Source: Parapedobacter soli (lineage in GTDB: Bacteria; Bacteroidota; Bacteroidia; Sphingobacteriales; Sphingobacteriaceae). Taken from it: a stretch of 64,000 nt of DNA. Shown here one piece after another: positions 41,539-51,219 of the stretch (position 1 is the first letter of the stretch; each line of letters starts with the position of its first letter). The position numbers were made by a program, and so were the translations under genes. A model generated the notes under the pieces. The model saw only the letters and a list, made by a program, of their open reading frames with translations. It did no database searches and was not told the origin of the DNA. The stretch covers positions 91,450 through 155,449 of the forward strand of contig NZ_JAMXAY010000004.1 of the NCBI RefSeq assembly GCF_025460835.1. Direction: 5' to 3'.

Positions 41539-41570
41539 CAAAAAAAACGAACGGGTTTGAAAAATACCAT

Positions 41571-41578
41571 TATCTTTG
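41571..41578 (+). promoter_or_regulatory. TATCTTTG -7 box before the 41601 gene
   Basis: Matches TAnnTTTG and lies 22 bases before the ATG. A TGCAAT half-site follows at 41577-41582, but no second half is present, so control by the same Fur-type regulator is uncertain. Confidence 0.5.
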
Positions 41579-41600
41579 CAATAGTTTTTTTGTTTTTTAC

Positions 41601-41987
41601 ATGTTAAAAAGGATAAACATATTAATGATTATATGCTTATTGGGCTTTTTTATAATCCCAATGCAATCCTATGCGTGTAAATCGCATTCCAAAGAAATTG
41701 TTATCAAGGAGAAGTCATGTTGCAGTGCCAACAAGCAGCATCATTCGGAAGATCAATGTGAGAAAGACTGCTGTAAGTCTAAGGATGACACGAGCAATGA
41801 ATGCTCTGGAAATTGTGGACCTACGTCCTGCCACAGCTCTTCTAATAGTTTTTCTGCAACACCTCCATTTTTTAGGAACGTTCAAAATCCTGTTTTTTCT
41901 AAAAGTAAAAAATCATACCCTTTATACAAAGAACCCTTTTATTCTTCAGGGGAATCTTCCATTTGGCAACCGCCTAAAATAAGTTAA
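41601..41987 (+). CDS. Small secreted Cys/His-rich protein (second copy of the IWQPPKI family)
   Basis: A 128-residue exported protein. After the signal peptide (MLKRINILMIICLLGFFIIPMQSYA) it is very rich in Cys, His and charged residues (KSCCSANKQHHSEDQCEKDCCKSKDDT), a likely soft-metal or copper ligand set. It ends SSIWQPPKIS, the same end as the protein at 29785-30120. The common C-terminus suggests a docking or export signal. No catalytic motif. It opens the copper block. Confidence 0.65.
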   Translation: MLKRINILMIICLLGFFIIPMQSYACKSHSKEIVIKEKSCCSANKQHHSEDQCEKDCCKSKDDTSNECSGNCGPTSCHSSSNSFSATPPFFRNVQNPVFSKSKKSYPLYKEPFYSSGESSIWQPPKIS

Positions 41988-42057
41988 ATTAGTACTGTAT
42001 AGCCATAGGTGTGCGAAATCGGTTGATTTTGCACCTATCCGCAATACATGTTTTATT

Positions 42058-42077
42058 AAAAGCCAGATCTGGCTTTT
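42058..42077. terminator. Perfect 20-bp palindrome, probable terminator
   Basis: AAAAGCCAGATCTGGCTTTT is a perfect palindrome with T runs at its right end, between the 41601 and 42115 genes. An imperfect hairpin with GGTG/CACC arms (42005-42038) lies just before it. Confidence 0.6.
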
Positions 42078-42114
42078 GATTATTTACCATTTTTAATACT
42101 TAATAAGGTTCCAA

Positions 42115-42681
42115 ATGAAATCAATATCAAAAATATTGATGGTAATCACCGTATTACTATCCGCAGCAAACAGCTTTGCGCAAAACCAGAACGAGCAACA
42201 TCACAACCATGGTGGAACAGCTCAAGCAAAGAATATTCCATCACAAAATTTATCACAATTACATGCCGTATTTGACAAGTATTTTTCCATAAAAGATGCT
42301 TTGGTAAACGCAGATGTAAATATAGCATCTTCAAATGCTACTGAATTAGCCACAGTTATTAAAACAGTGGATATGGGTGAACTTTCTCCCAAAGAGCATA
42401 CCGTATGGATGAAGGTCATGAAGGAACTGTCTTTAAACACAGAAAACATCTCGAAATCGAAAGACGTCGTAAAGCAACGGAGGGCATTTGCCCTACTTTC
42501 TAAGAATGTCTATGAATTGGCAAACGCATCAAAGCAAAAAACAACTATGTACTACCAAAACTGCCCGATGTACAACGATGGCAAAGGTGCAACTTGGTTA
42601 AGTAAAAGTACGGATATCAAAAACCCGTATTACGGTTCAAAAATGCTGACCTGCGGTAGTACTATTGAAAAATTAAATTAG
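42115..42681 (+). CDS. DUF3347 secreted protein, copy 1
   Basis: A 188-residue exported protein (signal peptide ending NSFAQ, then QNEQHHNHGG). The DUF3347 domain has FDKYFSIKDALVNADVNIAS, KQRRAFALLSKNVYELA and MYYQNCPMYNDGKGATWLSKS, followed by NPYYGSKMLTCG. Such domains are known next to copper efflux pumps in Bacteroidota. The Met, Cys and His residues near the end suggest copper binding in the periplasm. A paralog follows at 43135. Confidence 0.8.
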   Translation: MKSISKILMVITVLLSAANSFAQNQNEQHHNHGGTAQAKNIPSQNLSQLHAVFDKYFSIKDALVNADVNIASSNATELATVIKTVDMGELSPKEHTVWMKVMKELSLNTENISKSKDVVKQRRAFALLSKNVYELANASKQKTTMYYQNCPMYNDGKGATWLSKSTDIKNPYYGSKMLTCGSTIEKLN

Positions 42682-42690
42682 TCAGCCATT

Positions 42691-43116
42691 ATGAGATGTC
42701 TATTGATTGGGATCGTTACTTCTATTGTAGTCATATTTAGTTCATGCAACAATAACCCTACACTAAAGGTGCAAGACAATACATATACTTCAAAAAGCTC
42801 AAATACAAATACCCGTGACCACAATGCCTTTGAAATGGGCGATGTAGTTCCGTCGGAAGAGGTATGCATGGTCAACAATGAATACATGGGCAAAAAACAA
42901 TTTGAGGTAAATTTTGAAGGAAAAATATATTACGGATGTTGCCAGATGTGTAAAGAACGTATTCCAAAAGATCCTTCTACACGCGTTGCCATAGATCCAT
43001 TTTCCAAAAAGCAGATAGATAAAGCGACTGCTATAATAGCAATTACGGGCAACAACGGGGAAGTATCATATTTTGAAAATAATACTACATATACAAATTA
43101 CATAAATCAATTTTAA
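42691..43116 (+). CDS. Lipoprotein with YHS/TRASH-like metal domain
   Basis: A 141-residue lipoprotein (FSSCNNN, Cys at about 19). The central part, VCMVNNEYMGKKQFEVNFEGKIYYGCCQMCKERI, has the Cys-x2-Cys and aromatic pattern of YHS/TRASH domains that bind soft metals. It lies between two DUF3347 genes, 9 bases after the first. A copper-handling role is inferred from the neighbours and motif. Confidence 0.7.
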   Translation: MRCLLIGIVTSIVVIFSSCNNNPTLKVQDNTYTSKSSNTNTRDHNAFEMGDVVPSEEVCMVNNEYMGKKQFEVNFEGKIYYGCCQMCKERIPKDPSTRVAIDPFSKKQIDKATAIIAITGNNGEVSYFENNTTYTNYINQF

Positions 43117-43134
43117 TTATTAAAAACAGAAATC

Positions 43135-43713
43135 ATGACAATGAAACATTTATTTGTAGGCTTACTAGCCTCATCCGTATTGACCTTGGCAGCATGCAAT
43201 GGCGCTTCTGAAAAAAAATCAGAAAGCGACGTCCATACTGAAACAACGGTATCCAACGAAAGCAACGCTGCAAGCGACCAGGGAACTTTTTCGGAACTTT
43301 TTTCCCATTACCAGCACCTGACTTTTGCTTTGTCTTCCGATAATGATAAAGAAGCCGCAAATGCAGCTAAAGGCATGCTGGAAGCACTCCCCAAGATTAA
43401 TACCGAGGGCTTTAGTGCAGAACAGAAAAGCACCTTCGATGACATCGCTGCTGATATTCAGGAACATTCGGAGCACATAGGTGATAACATAGGCAATATC
43501 GCTCATCAAAGAGAACATTTAGTGATCTTGAGCAAGGATTTTTATGATATAACAAAAGAATTCGGCACCGAAAAGCCCATGTACAAGATTTTTTGCTCGA
43601 TGTACGATGACAACAAAGGAGCATATTGGCTGAGCGATAGCAAAGAGGTCAAAAACCCTTACTATGGTGAAGATATGCTAACATGTGGTGAAGTTCAGGA
43701 AGAACTGAAGTAA
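43135..43713 (+). CDS. DUF3347 lipoprotein, copy 2
   Basis: A 192-residue lipoprotein (TLAACNGASEKK) with a DUF3347 domain: LFSHYQHLTFALSSDNDKEAANAAKGM, QREHLVILSKDFYDITKEFG and KIFCSMYDDNKGAYWLSDSKEVKNPYYGEDML. It differs from copy 1 in being lipid-anchored and lacking the N-terminal His run. The last six genes of this block are closely spaced and probably co-transcribed. Confidence 0.8.
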   Translation: MTMKHLFVGLLASSVLTLAACNGASEKKSESDVHTETTVSNESNAASDQGTFSELFSHYQHLTFALSSDNDKEAANAAKGMLEALPKINTEGFSAEQKSTFDDIAADIQEHSEHIGDNIGNIAHQREHLVILSKDFYDITKEFGTEKPMYKIFCSMYDDNKGAYWLSDSKEVKNPYYGEDMLTCGEVQEELK

Positions 43714-43739
43714 AAACGCTGATTAAGATTTGAAATTCA

Positions 43740-43783
43740 AATATCAGGTACCGGTCGATTTCTGTAGGCTGGTATCTGATATT
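43740..43783 (+). terminator. Long-stem hairpin before cusA (terminator or attenuator)
   Basis: AATATCAGGTACC pairs with GGTATCTGATATT (12 of 13 bases) around an 18-base loop, 23 bases before the ATG of the RND pump gene. It could end the DUF3347 unit or regulate read-through into the pump genes. Confidence 0.55.
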
Positions 43784-43806
43784 AAAATGTAAACAATGTA
43801 TATGTT

Positions 43807-46800
43807 ATGCTTAAAAAAATTATCAAATATTTTTTGGAGAACCGGGTAATAACACTGTTATTACTTGTGGTTGTCCTGATATGGGGGCTGATTACAGCGC
43901 CCTTTAATTGGCATCAAAATGCGTTGCCGAGCGATCCTGTGCCGGTCGATGCGATTCCGAACATTGGGGAGAACCAGCAAATTGTGGCGACCGAATGGAT
44001 GGGGAGGTCTCCCAAAGATATACAGGAACAGATTACCTATCCACTCACGACCTCCTTACTGGGCATCCCCGGCGTAAAAACAATCCGGAGCAGTTCGATG
44101 TTCGGCATGTCCTTCCTCTATGTCATTTTTGAAGAGGATGTTGAGTTTTATTGGAGCCGTTCCCGTATTCTGGAAAAACTGAATTCATTGCCTGCCGGCA
44201 CATTACCATCCGATGTAACGCCCACGCTCGGGCCGGATGCCACGGCTTTGGGGCAGGTCTTTTGGTATACACTGGAGGGACGCAATCCCGAAACCGGAAA
44301 ACCTACAGGAGGCTGGGACCCCGATGAGCTGCGCACGATTCAGGATTTCTATGCCAAATATAATTTGGCAGCATCGGAAGGGGTTTCCGAAGTGGCTTCC
44401 ATCGGAGGTTTCGTAAAAGAATACCAAGTCGATATCAATCCAGATGCGATGCGCGCATACAATGTATCCGTAATGGATATCATGTCGGCTATCCAAAACA
44501 GCAACCTGGATATCGGTGCAGAGACGATCGAAATAAACAAAGCGGAATATCTGGTGCGTGGATTGGGCTACCTTAAAAGTGTCCAGGATCTGGAAGATGC
44601 CGTAGTGGCTGTGCGCAATAATGTTCCCGTAAAGATAAAAGACGTTGGGTTTGTCAATTTGGGACCCTCCACACGACGCGGTGGATTGGATAAGGAAGGC
44701 GTGGAAGCAGTTGGCGGTGTAGTAGTTGCCCGGCATGGAACCAACCCCATGGAAGTCATCAATAATGTCAAGGCGAAGATCAAAGAAATGGAGGCAGGTT
44801 TCCCTCAAAAAACATTAGAGGATGGGACTATTTCAAAAGTCACCGTCGTTCCGTTTTATGACCGCTCGGGTTTAATCCAGGAAACCATCGGGACGCTGGA
44901 AAATGCTTTAGCACACGAAATCCTGATCTGTATTATCGTTGTGATCGTGCTGGTGATCAACCTGCGAGCATCGATTCTTATATCCAGTATCTTGCCCATT
45001 GGCGTACTGGTGACCTTCATAATCATGAAACAAATGGGGGTCGAGGCGAATATCGTTGCCCTTTCGGGAATCGCCATTGCCATTGGGGTCATGGTGGATG
45101 TGGGGATTGTCTTTATCGAAAGCATACTACGCCATATGGATGAAGAAAAAGCCAAGGGTGTTGAGAGTCGGGGGAAAGCCTTTGTAAACTTGATTTCCAC
45201 CGCTGTTGCGGAAGTGTCGGGTGCTTTGTCAACGGCGATGCTCACCACGATCATCAGCTTTTTACCTGTTTTTATGATGGAAGCACAGGAAGGTAAGTTG
45301 TTCGGTCCCTTGGCATACACCAAAACCTTTGCTTTGGTTTCAGCCTTTGTGTTAGGCATTATTATCTTGCCAACACTGGCTTATTATATATTTTCAATCC
45401 GTATCAATGGGAGTAAAGTTCGCCGGATAGCCAACTACGTTTTGGTGGTTGCCGGTATCGCTCTTTGGATCTATACAGGTGTTTTTGTCGCGTTCGCATT
45501 GACTTTGATCGGGGTCAACAACCTGTTTACACCAAGATGGAAAGGAGAAAAAATTGCCAACTACGTTAATGTAGCTATCACACTTTTTGTAGCGATGTAT
45601 TACCTGACGGTTGAGTGGCTGCCACTCGGCACGCAGGCAAGCACCACACTTAACTTTGTGTTCGTATTCTTTGCCATTGGTTCCATCCTGGGAATGTTAT
45701 GGGCATTGGTGATCTATTATGAACAGATCCTGCGTTGGTCACTTTCCAACCGGTGGAAATTCATGGCCATCCCTATCATTACTTTATTATTCGGAATGTT
45801 AGCATGGATGGGCGTAGAGAAGAGTTTTGGTTTTGTTGCAAATGGCTTCGAAAAGACAGGTTGGAAATCATTTCGGGAGACTGCCTTCTGGCAAAAATCC
45901 ACCGAAACATTTCCCGGTATCGGGGAGGAATTTATGCCAAGCCTCAATGAAGGTTCTTTCCTTTTGATGCCCACCAGTATGCCGCATACTGGGATTGAAC
46001 AAAACCTGCAATTGATCAGAACACTTGATAAACGTATTCAAAACATACCGGAAGTCGAACTTATCGTAGGAAAATGGGGCCGTGTGAATTCTGCACTTGA
46101 TCCGGCTCCTACACAGATGTTTGAAAATACGATCAATTATATCCCGGAATTTTATCTGGATGAAGACGGGCATCGTGAAAGGTTCAAGGTAAACAGTTCC
46201 GGAGAATTCGTGTTGAAAGGTGACAAGACCTATGCTGTTTCCGATGGTTTCCGTTCCATACCACGGGACAGTCTGATTGAAGATAAAAGCGGAAAATTTT
46301 TCCGCAGATGGCGTCCTGAAATTAAAAAGGCCGACGATATATGGCAAGAGATCGTCAATGTTTCCCATCTGCCCGGATTGACTTCCGCTCCTAAGTTGCA
46401 ACCGATAGAAGCGAGAATGGTAATGCTTTCTACGGGAATGAGGGCTCCGATGGGGCTAAAGGTTTCGGGTCCGGATCTGGAGTCGATTGAAATCGGTGGC
46501 AAGGCCTTGGAAGCAGCCTTAAAGGATGTTCCATCTGTTATGCCATCGACCGTTTTCTACGACAGGGCTGTTGGTGCACCCTATATCGAAATCCATCTGA
46601 ACCGGGATAGAATGGCCAGATACGGTATTACCGTTGCCGAGCTTCAAGAAGTAATCAGTGCGGCAGTCGGCGGTATGACGTTGACCACTACAGTCGAAGG
46701 CCGGGAACGTTTTCCCGTTCGCCTGCGCTACCCACGAGAATTACGGGATGACCCGGATGCGTTGCGAAAAATAATCATTCCGACAGCTACAGGAGCTCAG

Positions 46801-47658
46801 ATTCCATTGGGGGATGTGGTGGATGTTGAATATGCCAAGGGCGCTCAGATGATCCAAAGTGAAAATACCTTTTTGTTGGGTTATGTAATCTTTGATAAAA
46901 AAAGTGGCATAGCGGAAGTCGACGTAGTATACGAAGCGGATCAACTCCTAAAGGAAAAAATAGCGTCTGGAGAACTCGATTTACCCAACGGGGTGACGTA
47001 TAAGTTTGCCGGAAATTATGAACAGCAAGAACGTGCCGCAAAAAGGCTAATGCTTATTATACCACTGAGTTTGTTAGCCATTTTAGTAATTCTCTACTTT
47101 CAGTTCCGAACGGTTACAGCATCGTTAATTCATTTTTCCGGTGTTTTTGTAGCACTTGCAGGTGGCTTTATTTTATTATGGCTTTACGGGCAGCCCTGGT
47201 TTATGGACTTCTCTGTCGGAGGGACAAATATGAGGGATCTGTTCCAGATGCACAGCATCAATCTCAGCATTGCCGTTTGGGTAGGATTTATCGCCCTGTT
47301 CGGACTGGCGACGAGTGATGGTGTATTAATGGGAACATACATCCACGATACATTTGAAGCACGGAACCCCAGAACAAAAGATGAAATACGGGAAGCAGTC
47401 ATATACGCAGGCTTAAAGCGTGTCAGACCGGCAGCGATGACCACTGCTACAGCACTGATCGCCTTACTGCCTGTCCTGACCTCTACCGGTAAAGGTGCGG
47501 AAATCATGGTACCAATGGCCATCCCGACTTTCGGCGGCATGCTGATCCAATCCATGACCATGTTTGTAGTCCCGGTATTCCAGTGCTGGTGGAGGGAATC
47601 TGCCACGAAAAAAGAAAATAGAAAAAATAATAAAAATATAGCGAATGAAAACGAATAA
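43807..47658 (+). CDS. cusA: CusA-type RND copper/silver efflux pump
   Basis: Proton-driven exporter of monovalent copper or silver. The 1283-residue protein is longer than usual. Its transmembrane segment 4 has IAIAIGVMVDVGIVFIE, with only Asp and Glu as in CusA, not the three acidic residues of CzcA. Periplasmic blocks FMPSLNEGSFLLMPTSMPHTG and VMLSTGMRAPMGLKV carry methionines typical of CusA. An insert near residues 520-640 carries extra membrane segments. It overlaps cusC by 14 bases. Compare the CzcA-type pump at 30246. Confidence 0.9.
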   Translation: MLKKIIKYFLENRVITLLLLVVVLIWGLITAPFNWHQNALPSDPVPVDAIPNIGENQQIVATEWMGRSPKDIQEQITYPLTTSLLGIPGVKTIRSSSMFGMSFLYVIFEEDVEFYWSRSRILEKLNSLPAGTLPSDVTPTLGPDATALGQVFWYTLEGRNPETGKPTGGWDPDELRTIQDFYAKYNLAASEGVSEVASIGGFVKEYQVDINPDAMRAYNVSVMDIMSAIQNSNLDIGAETIEINKAEYLVRGLGYLKSVQDLEDAVVAVRNNVPVKIKDVGFVNLGPSTRRGGLDKEGVEAVGGVVVARHGTNPMEVINNVKAKIKEMEAGFPQKTLEDGTISKVTVVPFYDRSGLIQETIGTLENALAHEILICIIVVIVLVINLRASILISSILPIGVLVTFIIMKQMGVEANIVALSGIAIAIGVMVDVGIVFIESILRHMDEEKAKGVESRGKAFVNLISTAVAEVSGALSTAMLTTIISFLPVFMMEAQEGKLFGPLAYTKTFALVSAFVLGIIILPTLAYYIFSIRINGSKVRRIANYVLVVAGIALWIYTGVFVAFALTLIGVNNLFTPRWKGEKIANYVNVAITLFVAMYYLTVEWLPLGTQASTTLNFVFVFFAIGSILGMLWALVIYYEQILRWSLSNRWKFMAIPIITLLFGMLAWMGVEKSFGFVANGFEKTGWKSFRETAFWQKSTETFPGIGEEFMPSLNEGSFLLMPTSMPHTGIEQNLQLIRTLDKRIQNIPEVELIVGKWGRVNSALDPAPTQMFENTINYIPEFYLDEDGHRERFKVNSSGEFVLKGDKTYAVSDGFRSIPRDSLIEDKSGKFFRRWRPEIKKADDIWQEIVNVSHLPGLTSAPKLQPIEARMVMLSTGMRAPMGLKVSGPDLESIEIGGKALEAALKDVPSVMPSTVFYDRAVGAPYIEIHLNRDRMARYGITVAELQEVISAAVGGMTLTTTVEGRERFPVRLRYPRELRDDPDALRKIIIPTATGAQIPLGDVVDVEYAKGAQMIQSENTFLLGYVIFDKKSGIAEVDVVYEADQLLKEKIASGELDLPNGVTYKFAGNYEQQERAAKRLMLIIPLSLLAILVILYFQFRTVTASLIHFSGVFVALAGGFILLWLYGQPWFMDFSVGGTNMRDLFQMHSINLSIAVWVGFIALFGLATSDGVLMGTYIHDTFEARNPRTKDEIREAVIYAGLKRVRPAAMTTATALIALLPVLTSTGKGAEIMVPMAIPTFGGMLIQSMTMFVVPVFQCWWRESATKKENRKNNKNIANENE

Positions 47659-49111
47659 GATAAATCGGTATATAACCGTGGCTGTATTAACAAGCTTAAG
47701 CATTTTTTCGCAAGCTTTAGCCCAAGACTACCCCACCGATTCGCTGTCCTATTATATACAAGTCGCAATCGAAAATAATCCGGGTGTAAAATCACAAAAG
47801 TATGCGCATGAGGCATACCTTGAAAAAATTCCGCAAGCCGGAGCATACCAAGACCCGGAATTGTCCATGGAAGCATATACGATGCCTATGGAAATTATAG
47901 GAGGGCGTTCTATTGGAAATGTAAGCTTGATGCAGATGTTCCCATGGTTTGGCACGAGAAAAGCAGCTCGCACAGAGGCTACACATATGGCCAATATGCA
48001 AGATCAACAGTATCGGGAAGCCATAAATAATCTGATCCTTCAGGTCAGCACACAGTGGTACACGATGCAAAAATTGAACGAGCAACTCAAGAATAATCAG
48101 GAAAACCAAGTGTTTCTTAAACAATTGGAACAATTGGCATTACGGAAATTCTCTGCGCCCTCAAGCACCTCGCAATCAAGTGCAGCACCCATCGTAAGCA
48201 GTAATACGCCTTCCTCACCAACCAGCTCTAGCACTCCATCGGGTATGGGAGGGATGAGTATGGGAGGAGGCACTTCAGCTCCTGCTACTAATCAGAATAT
48301 GAGTATGCCGTCCGTTGGTGGCATGGGAGCAATGGAAGGTGGCTCCGGATCGGGTATGTCAGAGGTGCTTCGTATCCAATTGGAAATTGCCGAAATTGAA
48401 AATAACATTGAAAGTTTACATGCTCAGATTAAAGCCGAAAAGGCAAAATTCAATGCATTGTTAAATCGGGAAGCAACTGAAAAGGTCATGTTGGGACAAG
48501 AGATCCACAAGCTGAATTTTTTATATAGCGAGGAAGAAGCGCTGAGGGTTATTGAGACAAACAACCCTATGCTTGAAATGATTACCGAAGAAGGCTTGGC
48601 ATTTAAGGCAAAAGCGGAAATGGATCGGAAAATGAGTTATCCCATGATTGGTATCGGTGTGGAATACATGGTTGTGGGAAGAACGAATAATTCAATGCTT
48701 GCCATGGACGGGATGAACGGCAAGGATATGGTTATGCCTATGGTTTCAGTGAGCCTGCCACTCTTCCGTAAAAAATACAATGCCCAGCAAAACGAAAGCA
48801 GGCTATGGCGAAAATCAAGCGAAGAGAACTTTAAAAACACCTTCAACACTTTGAAAAGCGAATTTTATAGTTTCAAAAGCCAATTGGATGATGCGGAACG
48901 TGTCATGGAACTGTACGAGAAACAAACTACGCTCGCCCAAACGACATATAACCTGATCGTAAAAGAGTTCGTTACAGGCAAAAGTGACTTGACCAACGTT
49001 ATTCAGGTGCAGCGGCAATTACTGGATTATCAGCTTAGAAAAGCTGAGGCCCTTGCCAACTATAATACGATGGTTGTGTCAATAAAAAAATTATTAGCAG
49101 ACCATAAATAA
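47645..49111 (+). CDS. cusC: TolC-family outer-membrane channel (CusC-like) with Met/Gly/Ser-rich insert
   Basis: Outer-membrane partner of CusA. The 488-residue protein has a signal peptide (ending SQALAQ) and two TolC repeats. Between them, near residues 175-240, is a low-complexity insert rich in Ser, Gly and Met (GMGGMSMGGGTSAP, then NMSMPSVGGMGAMEGG) that is not a normal part of the family. The methionines could bind copper(I) or silver in the periplasm. It starts inside the end of cusA. Confidence 0.85.
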   Translation: MKTNKINRYITVAVLTSLSIFSQALAQDYPTDSLSYYIQVAIENNPGVKSQKYAHEAYLEKIPQAGAYQDPELSMEAYTMPMEIIGGRSIGNVSLMQMFPWFGTRKAARTEATHMANMQDQQYREAINNLILQVSTQWYTMQKLNEQLKNNQENQVFLKQLEQLALRKFSAPSSTSQSSAAPIVSSNTPSSPTSSSTPSGMGGMSMGGGTSAPATNQNMSMPSVGGMGAMEGGSGSGMSEVLRIQLEIAEIENNIESLHAQIKAEKAKFNALLNREATEKVMLGQEIHKLNFLYSEEEALRVIETNNPMLEMITEEGLAFKAKAEMDRKMSYPMIGIGVEYMVVGRTNNSMLAMDGMNGKDMVMPMVSVSLPLFRKKYNAQQNESRLWRKSSEENFKNTFNTLKSEFYSFKSQLDDAERVMELYEKQTTLAQTTYNLIVKEFVTGKSDLTNVIQVQRQLLDYQLRKAEALANYNTMVVSIKKLLADHK

Positions 49112-49136
49112 TGCAATTATTTTAAAATTCTTAGCA

Positions 49137-50720
49137 ATGAATAAACTGAAAAATATTTTTAGAAATAAGGCGGTAACTTACGGGGTTATATTATTGTCCG
49201 GACTACTGCTTGGCTGGGCGATATTTGGCGGGAATTCGTCCCATGATCACAGCCATGACCTTGAAATGGAAGTGACCGAGGACGGAGAAACAGTATGGAC
49301 TTGCTCCATGCACCCCCAGATCAGAATGGATAAGCCGGGGAAGTGCCCAATATGTGCTATGGATCTAATTCCCTTGAAATCATCCGGGGGAGGTGATGGT
49401 GTAATTGACGATGATGCCATCCAGATGTCAGAAGAAGCCATAGCATTGGCGAATATCCAGACTTCGGTTGTCGGCCACCAAGACGCTGTTAAAGACGTCC
49501 AACTGTATGGGACTATCCAGGTGGACGAACGTTTACAACAATCCCAAACATCGCATGTCAATGGACGTATTGAAAATCTTTACGTAACCTTTACCGGCGA
49601 GTCGGTAAGAGAAGGCCAGCTGATAGCCAAAATCTATTCGCCCGATTTATTGACGGCGCAGCAAGAATTGCTCGAAGCTGCAAAATTGCAGGATATGCAG
49701 CCCCTCCTATTGGAAGCCGCAAAAGAGAAACTGAGTTTATGGAAGGTGTCAGAGGACCAGATAAGCAAAATATTGGCCTCCAATGAAGTTTCACCCTACG
49801 TCAATATATATGCGAATACAAGTGGTGTTGTCATAGCAAAAAATGTAAACCCGGGCGATTATATCGGCCAAGGGAGCGTCTTGTACACCATTTCAAACCT
49901 TTCCAAGTTATGGGCGGTTTTTGATGCGTATGAAACAGATTTGCCATTTCTAAAGGTGGGAGATCAGCTGGAATATACATTACGGAGTTTGCCCGGAAAA
50001 GTCTATAATGGGCGGATTGCCTTTATTAACCCTATCCTTGATCCCAATTCAAGAACGGCAAAAATCAGGGTCGAAGCCGATAACCGCGATCGCAATCTCA
50101 AACCTGAAATGTATGCAACAGCACAAATCACTGCTCCTTTAAAGGGATACAACGATGAGTTGGTCATTCCCAAGTCGGCTGTTTTATGGACAGGGAAACG
50201 CTCCATAGTTTACGTAAAACAGCCAAATACATCCACGCCTGCTTTTAAACTTCGGGAGATCGTCTTGGGCCCCTCATTGGGCGACCAATATGTTGTTATG
50301 TCGGGGCTGGAAAATGGCGAGGAAATCGTGACCAAGGGAGCTTTCACCGTTGATGCAAGTGCCCAGCTGGAAGGTAAAATCAGTATGATGAATAACGATG
50401 GCGCAGCATCGGCTGCCGGACATCAGCATGGCGATGCTCAAACCAATGTCAATAAGACCCATGATATGTTGAAAGTATCAGGAAATTGTGAAATGTGCAA
50501 AAGCCGGATTGAGAAAGCGGCGAAAAGTGTCAAGGGGGTGATTTCCGCAAACTGGGATGTTAATGCTAAAGTTATCCATTTGGATTTCGATTCAAAAGTA
50601 ACCTCAAAAAGTGCCATAAGCAAAGCTATTGCTAATGTTGGTCACGATACAGAGCTGGACAAGGCTCCCAAGGCGGTTTATGACGACTTACCGAGTTGCT
50701 GTCTCTATGACCGGGGATAA
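49137..50720 (+). CDS. cusB: CusB-type adaptor with N-terminal metal-binding module and C-terminal HMA domain
   Basis: Membrane-fusion protein of the Cus pump. The 527-residue protein has an N-terminal membrane anchor and a His-rich segment. The module WTCSMHPQIRMDKPGKCPIC (then AMDLIPL) occupies about residues 54-80. Lipoyl, hairpin and beta-barrel parts follow. The last 75 residues are a heavy-metal-associated domain with GNCEMCKSRIEKAAKSVKGV, and the end has a CC pair (SCCLYD). An adaptor with its own metal chaperone domain suggests that copper is handed to the pump directly. It is in one operon with cusA and cusC. Confidence 0.9.
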   Translation: MNKLKNIFRNKAVTYGVILLSGLLLGWAIFGGNSSHDHSHDLEMEVTEDGETVWTCSMHPQIRMDKPGKCPICAMDLIPLKSSGGGDGVIDDDAIQMSEEAIALANIQTSVVGHQDAVKDVQLYGTIQVDERLQQSQTSHVNGRIENLYVTFTGESVREGQLIAKIYSPDLLTAQQELLEAAKLQDMQPLLLEAAKEKLSLWKVSEDQISKILASNEVSPYVNIYANTSGVVIAKNVNPGDYIGQGSVLYTISNLSKLWAVFDAYETDLPFLKVGDQLEYTLRSLPGKVYNGRIAFINPILDPNSRTAKIRVEADNRDRNLKPEMYATAQITAPLKGYNDELVIPKSAVLWTGKRSIVYVKQPNTSTPAFKLREIVLGPSLGDQYVVMSGLENGEEIVTKGAFTVDASAQLEGKISMMNNDGAASAAGHQHGDAQTNVNKTHDMLKVSGNCEMCKSRIEKAAKSVKGVISANWDVNAKVIHLDFDSKVTSKSAISKAIANVGHDTELDKAPKAVYDDLPSCCLYDRG

Positions 50721-50743
50721 TGGTACTTGATTAGTATTAGATC

Positions 50744-51217
50744 ATGAAAAAAAACGGAAAACGAACGAAAGCATACAAAGTAATTTTAACAGTTCTGTTA
50801 AGTGTGTTTGTGTTAATGCAATTTATAACCCCCCAAAGGAACCTATCCTCGGTTCCTGCGGGCCAGGTTTTTGTTGATTCATTTAAGGTCGATGCAAAAG
50901 TTAATGCAATCCTGTCGGTATCATGCTATGACTGCCATAGCAATAATACCCAATACCCTTGGTACACTAATGTTCAGCCTTTGGGTTGGTTCATGGCAGA
51001 TCATATAACCGAAGGAAAAGAGAAATTGAACTTTGATGATTTGCCAAATTACAGCCCGAGAAGGATAAACTCAAAGTTTAGCCAGATTATTGAGCAAATT
51101 GAGAAAGGCAAAATGCCGTTGAGTTCATATACGTGGATGCACAGTGGTGCACAATTAAACAAAGAGGAAAAACAACTGTTGATTAATTACTTTGATAAGC
51201 ACTTAAATATAAAATAG
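50744..51217 (+). CDS. Haem-binding-domain protein (c-type motif)
   Basis: A 157-residue protein with an N-terminal membrane segment (residues 11-29). The single CYDCHSNNTQYPWY is the CxxCH haem attachment motif of the haem-binding domain family. The remaining part (YTWMHSGAQLNKEEKQLLINYF) fits that family as well. It probably faces the periplasm and may carry electrons for metal oxidation. It follows cusB by 23 bases. Confidence 0.8.
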   Translation: MKKNGKRTKAYKVILTVLLSVFVLMQFITPQRNLSSVPAGQVFVDSFKVDAKVNAILSVSCYDCHSNNTQYPWYTNVQPLGWFMADHITEGKEKLNFDDLPNYSPRRINSKFSQIIEQIEKGKMPLSSYTWMHSGAQLNKEEKQLLINYFDKHLNIK

Positions 51218-51219
51218 TT

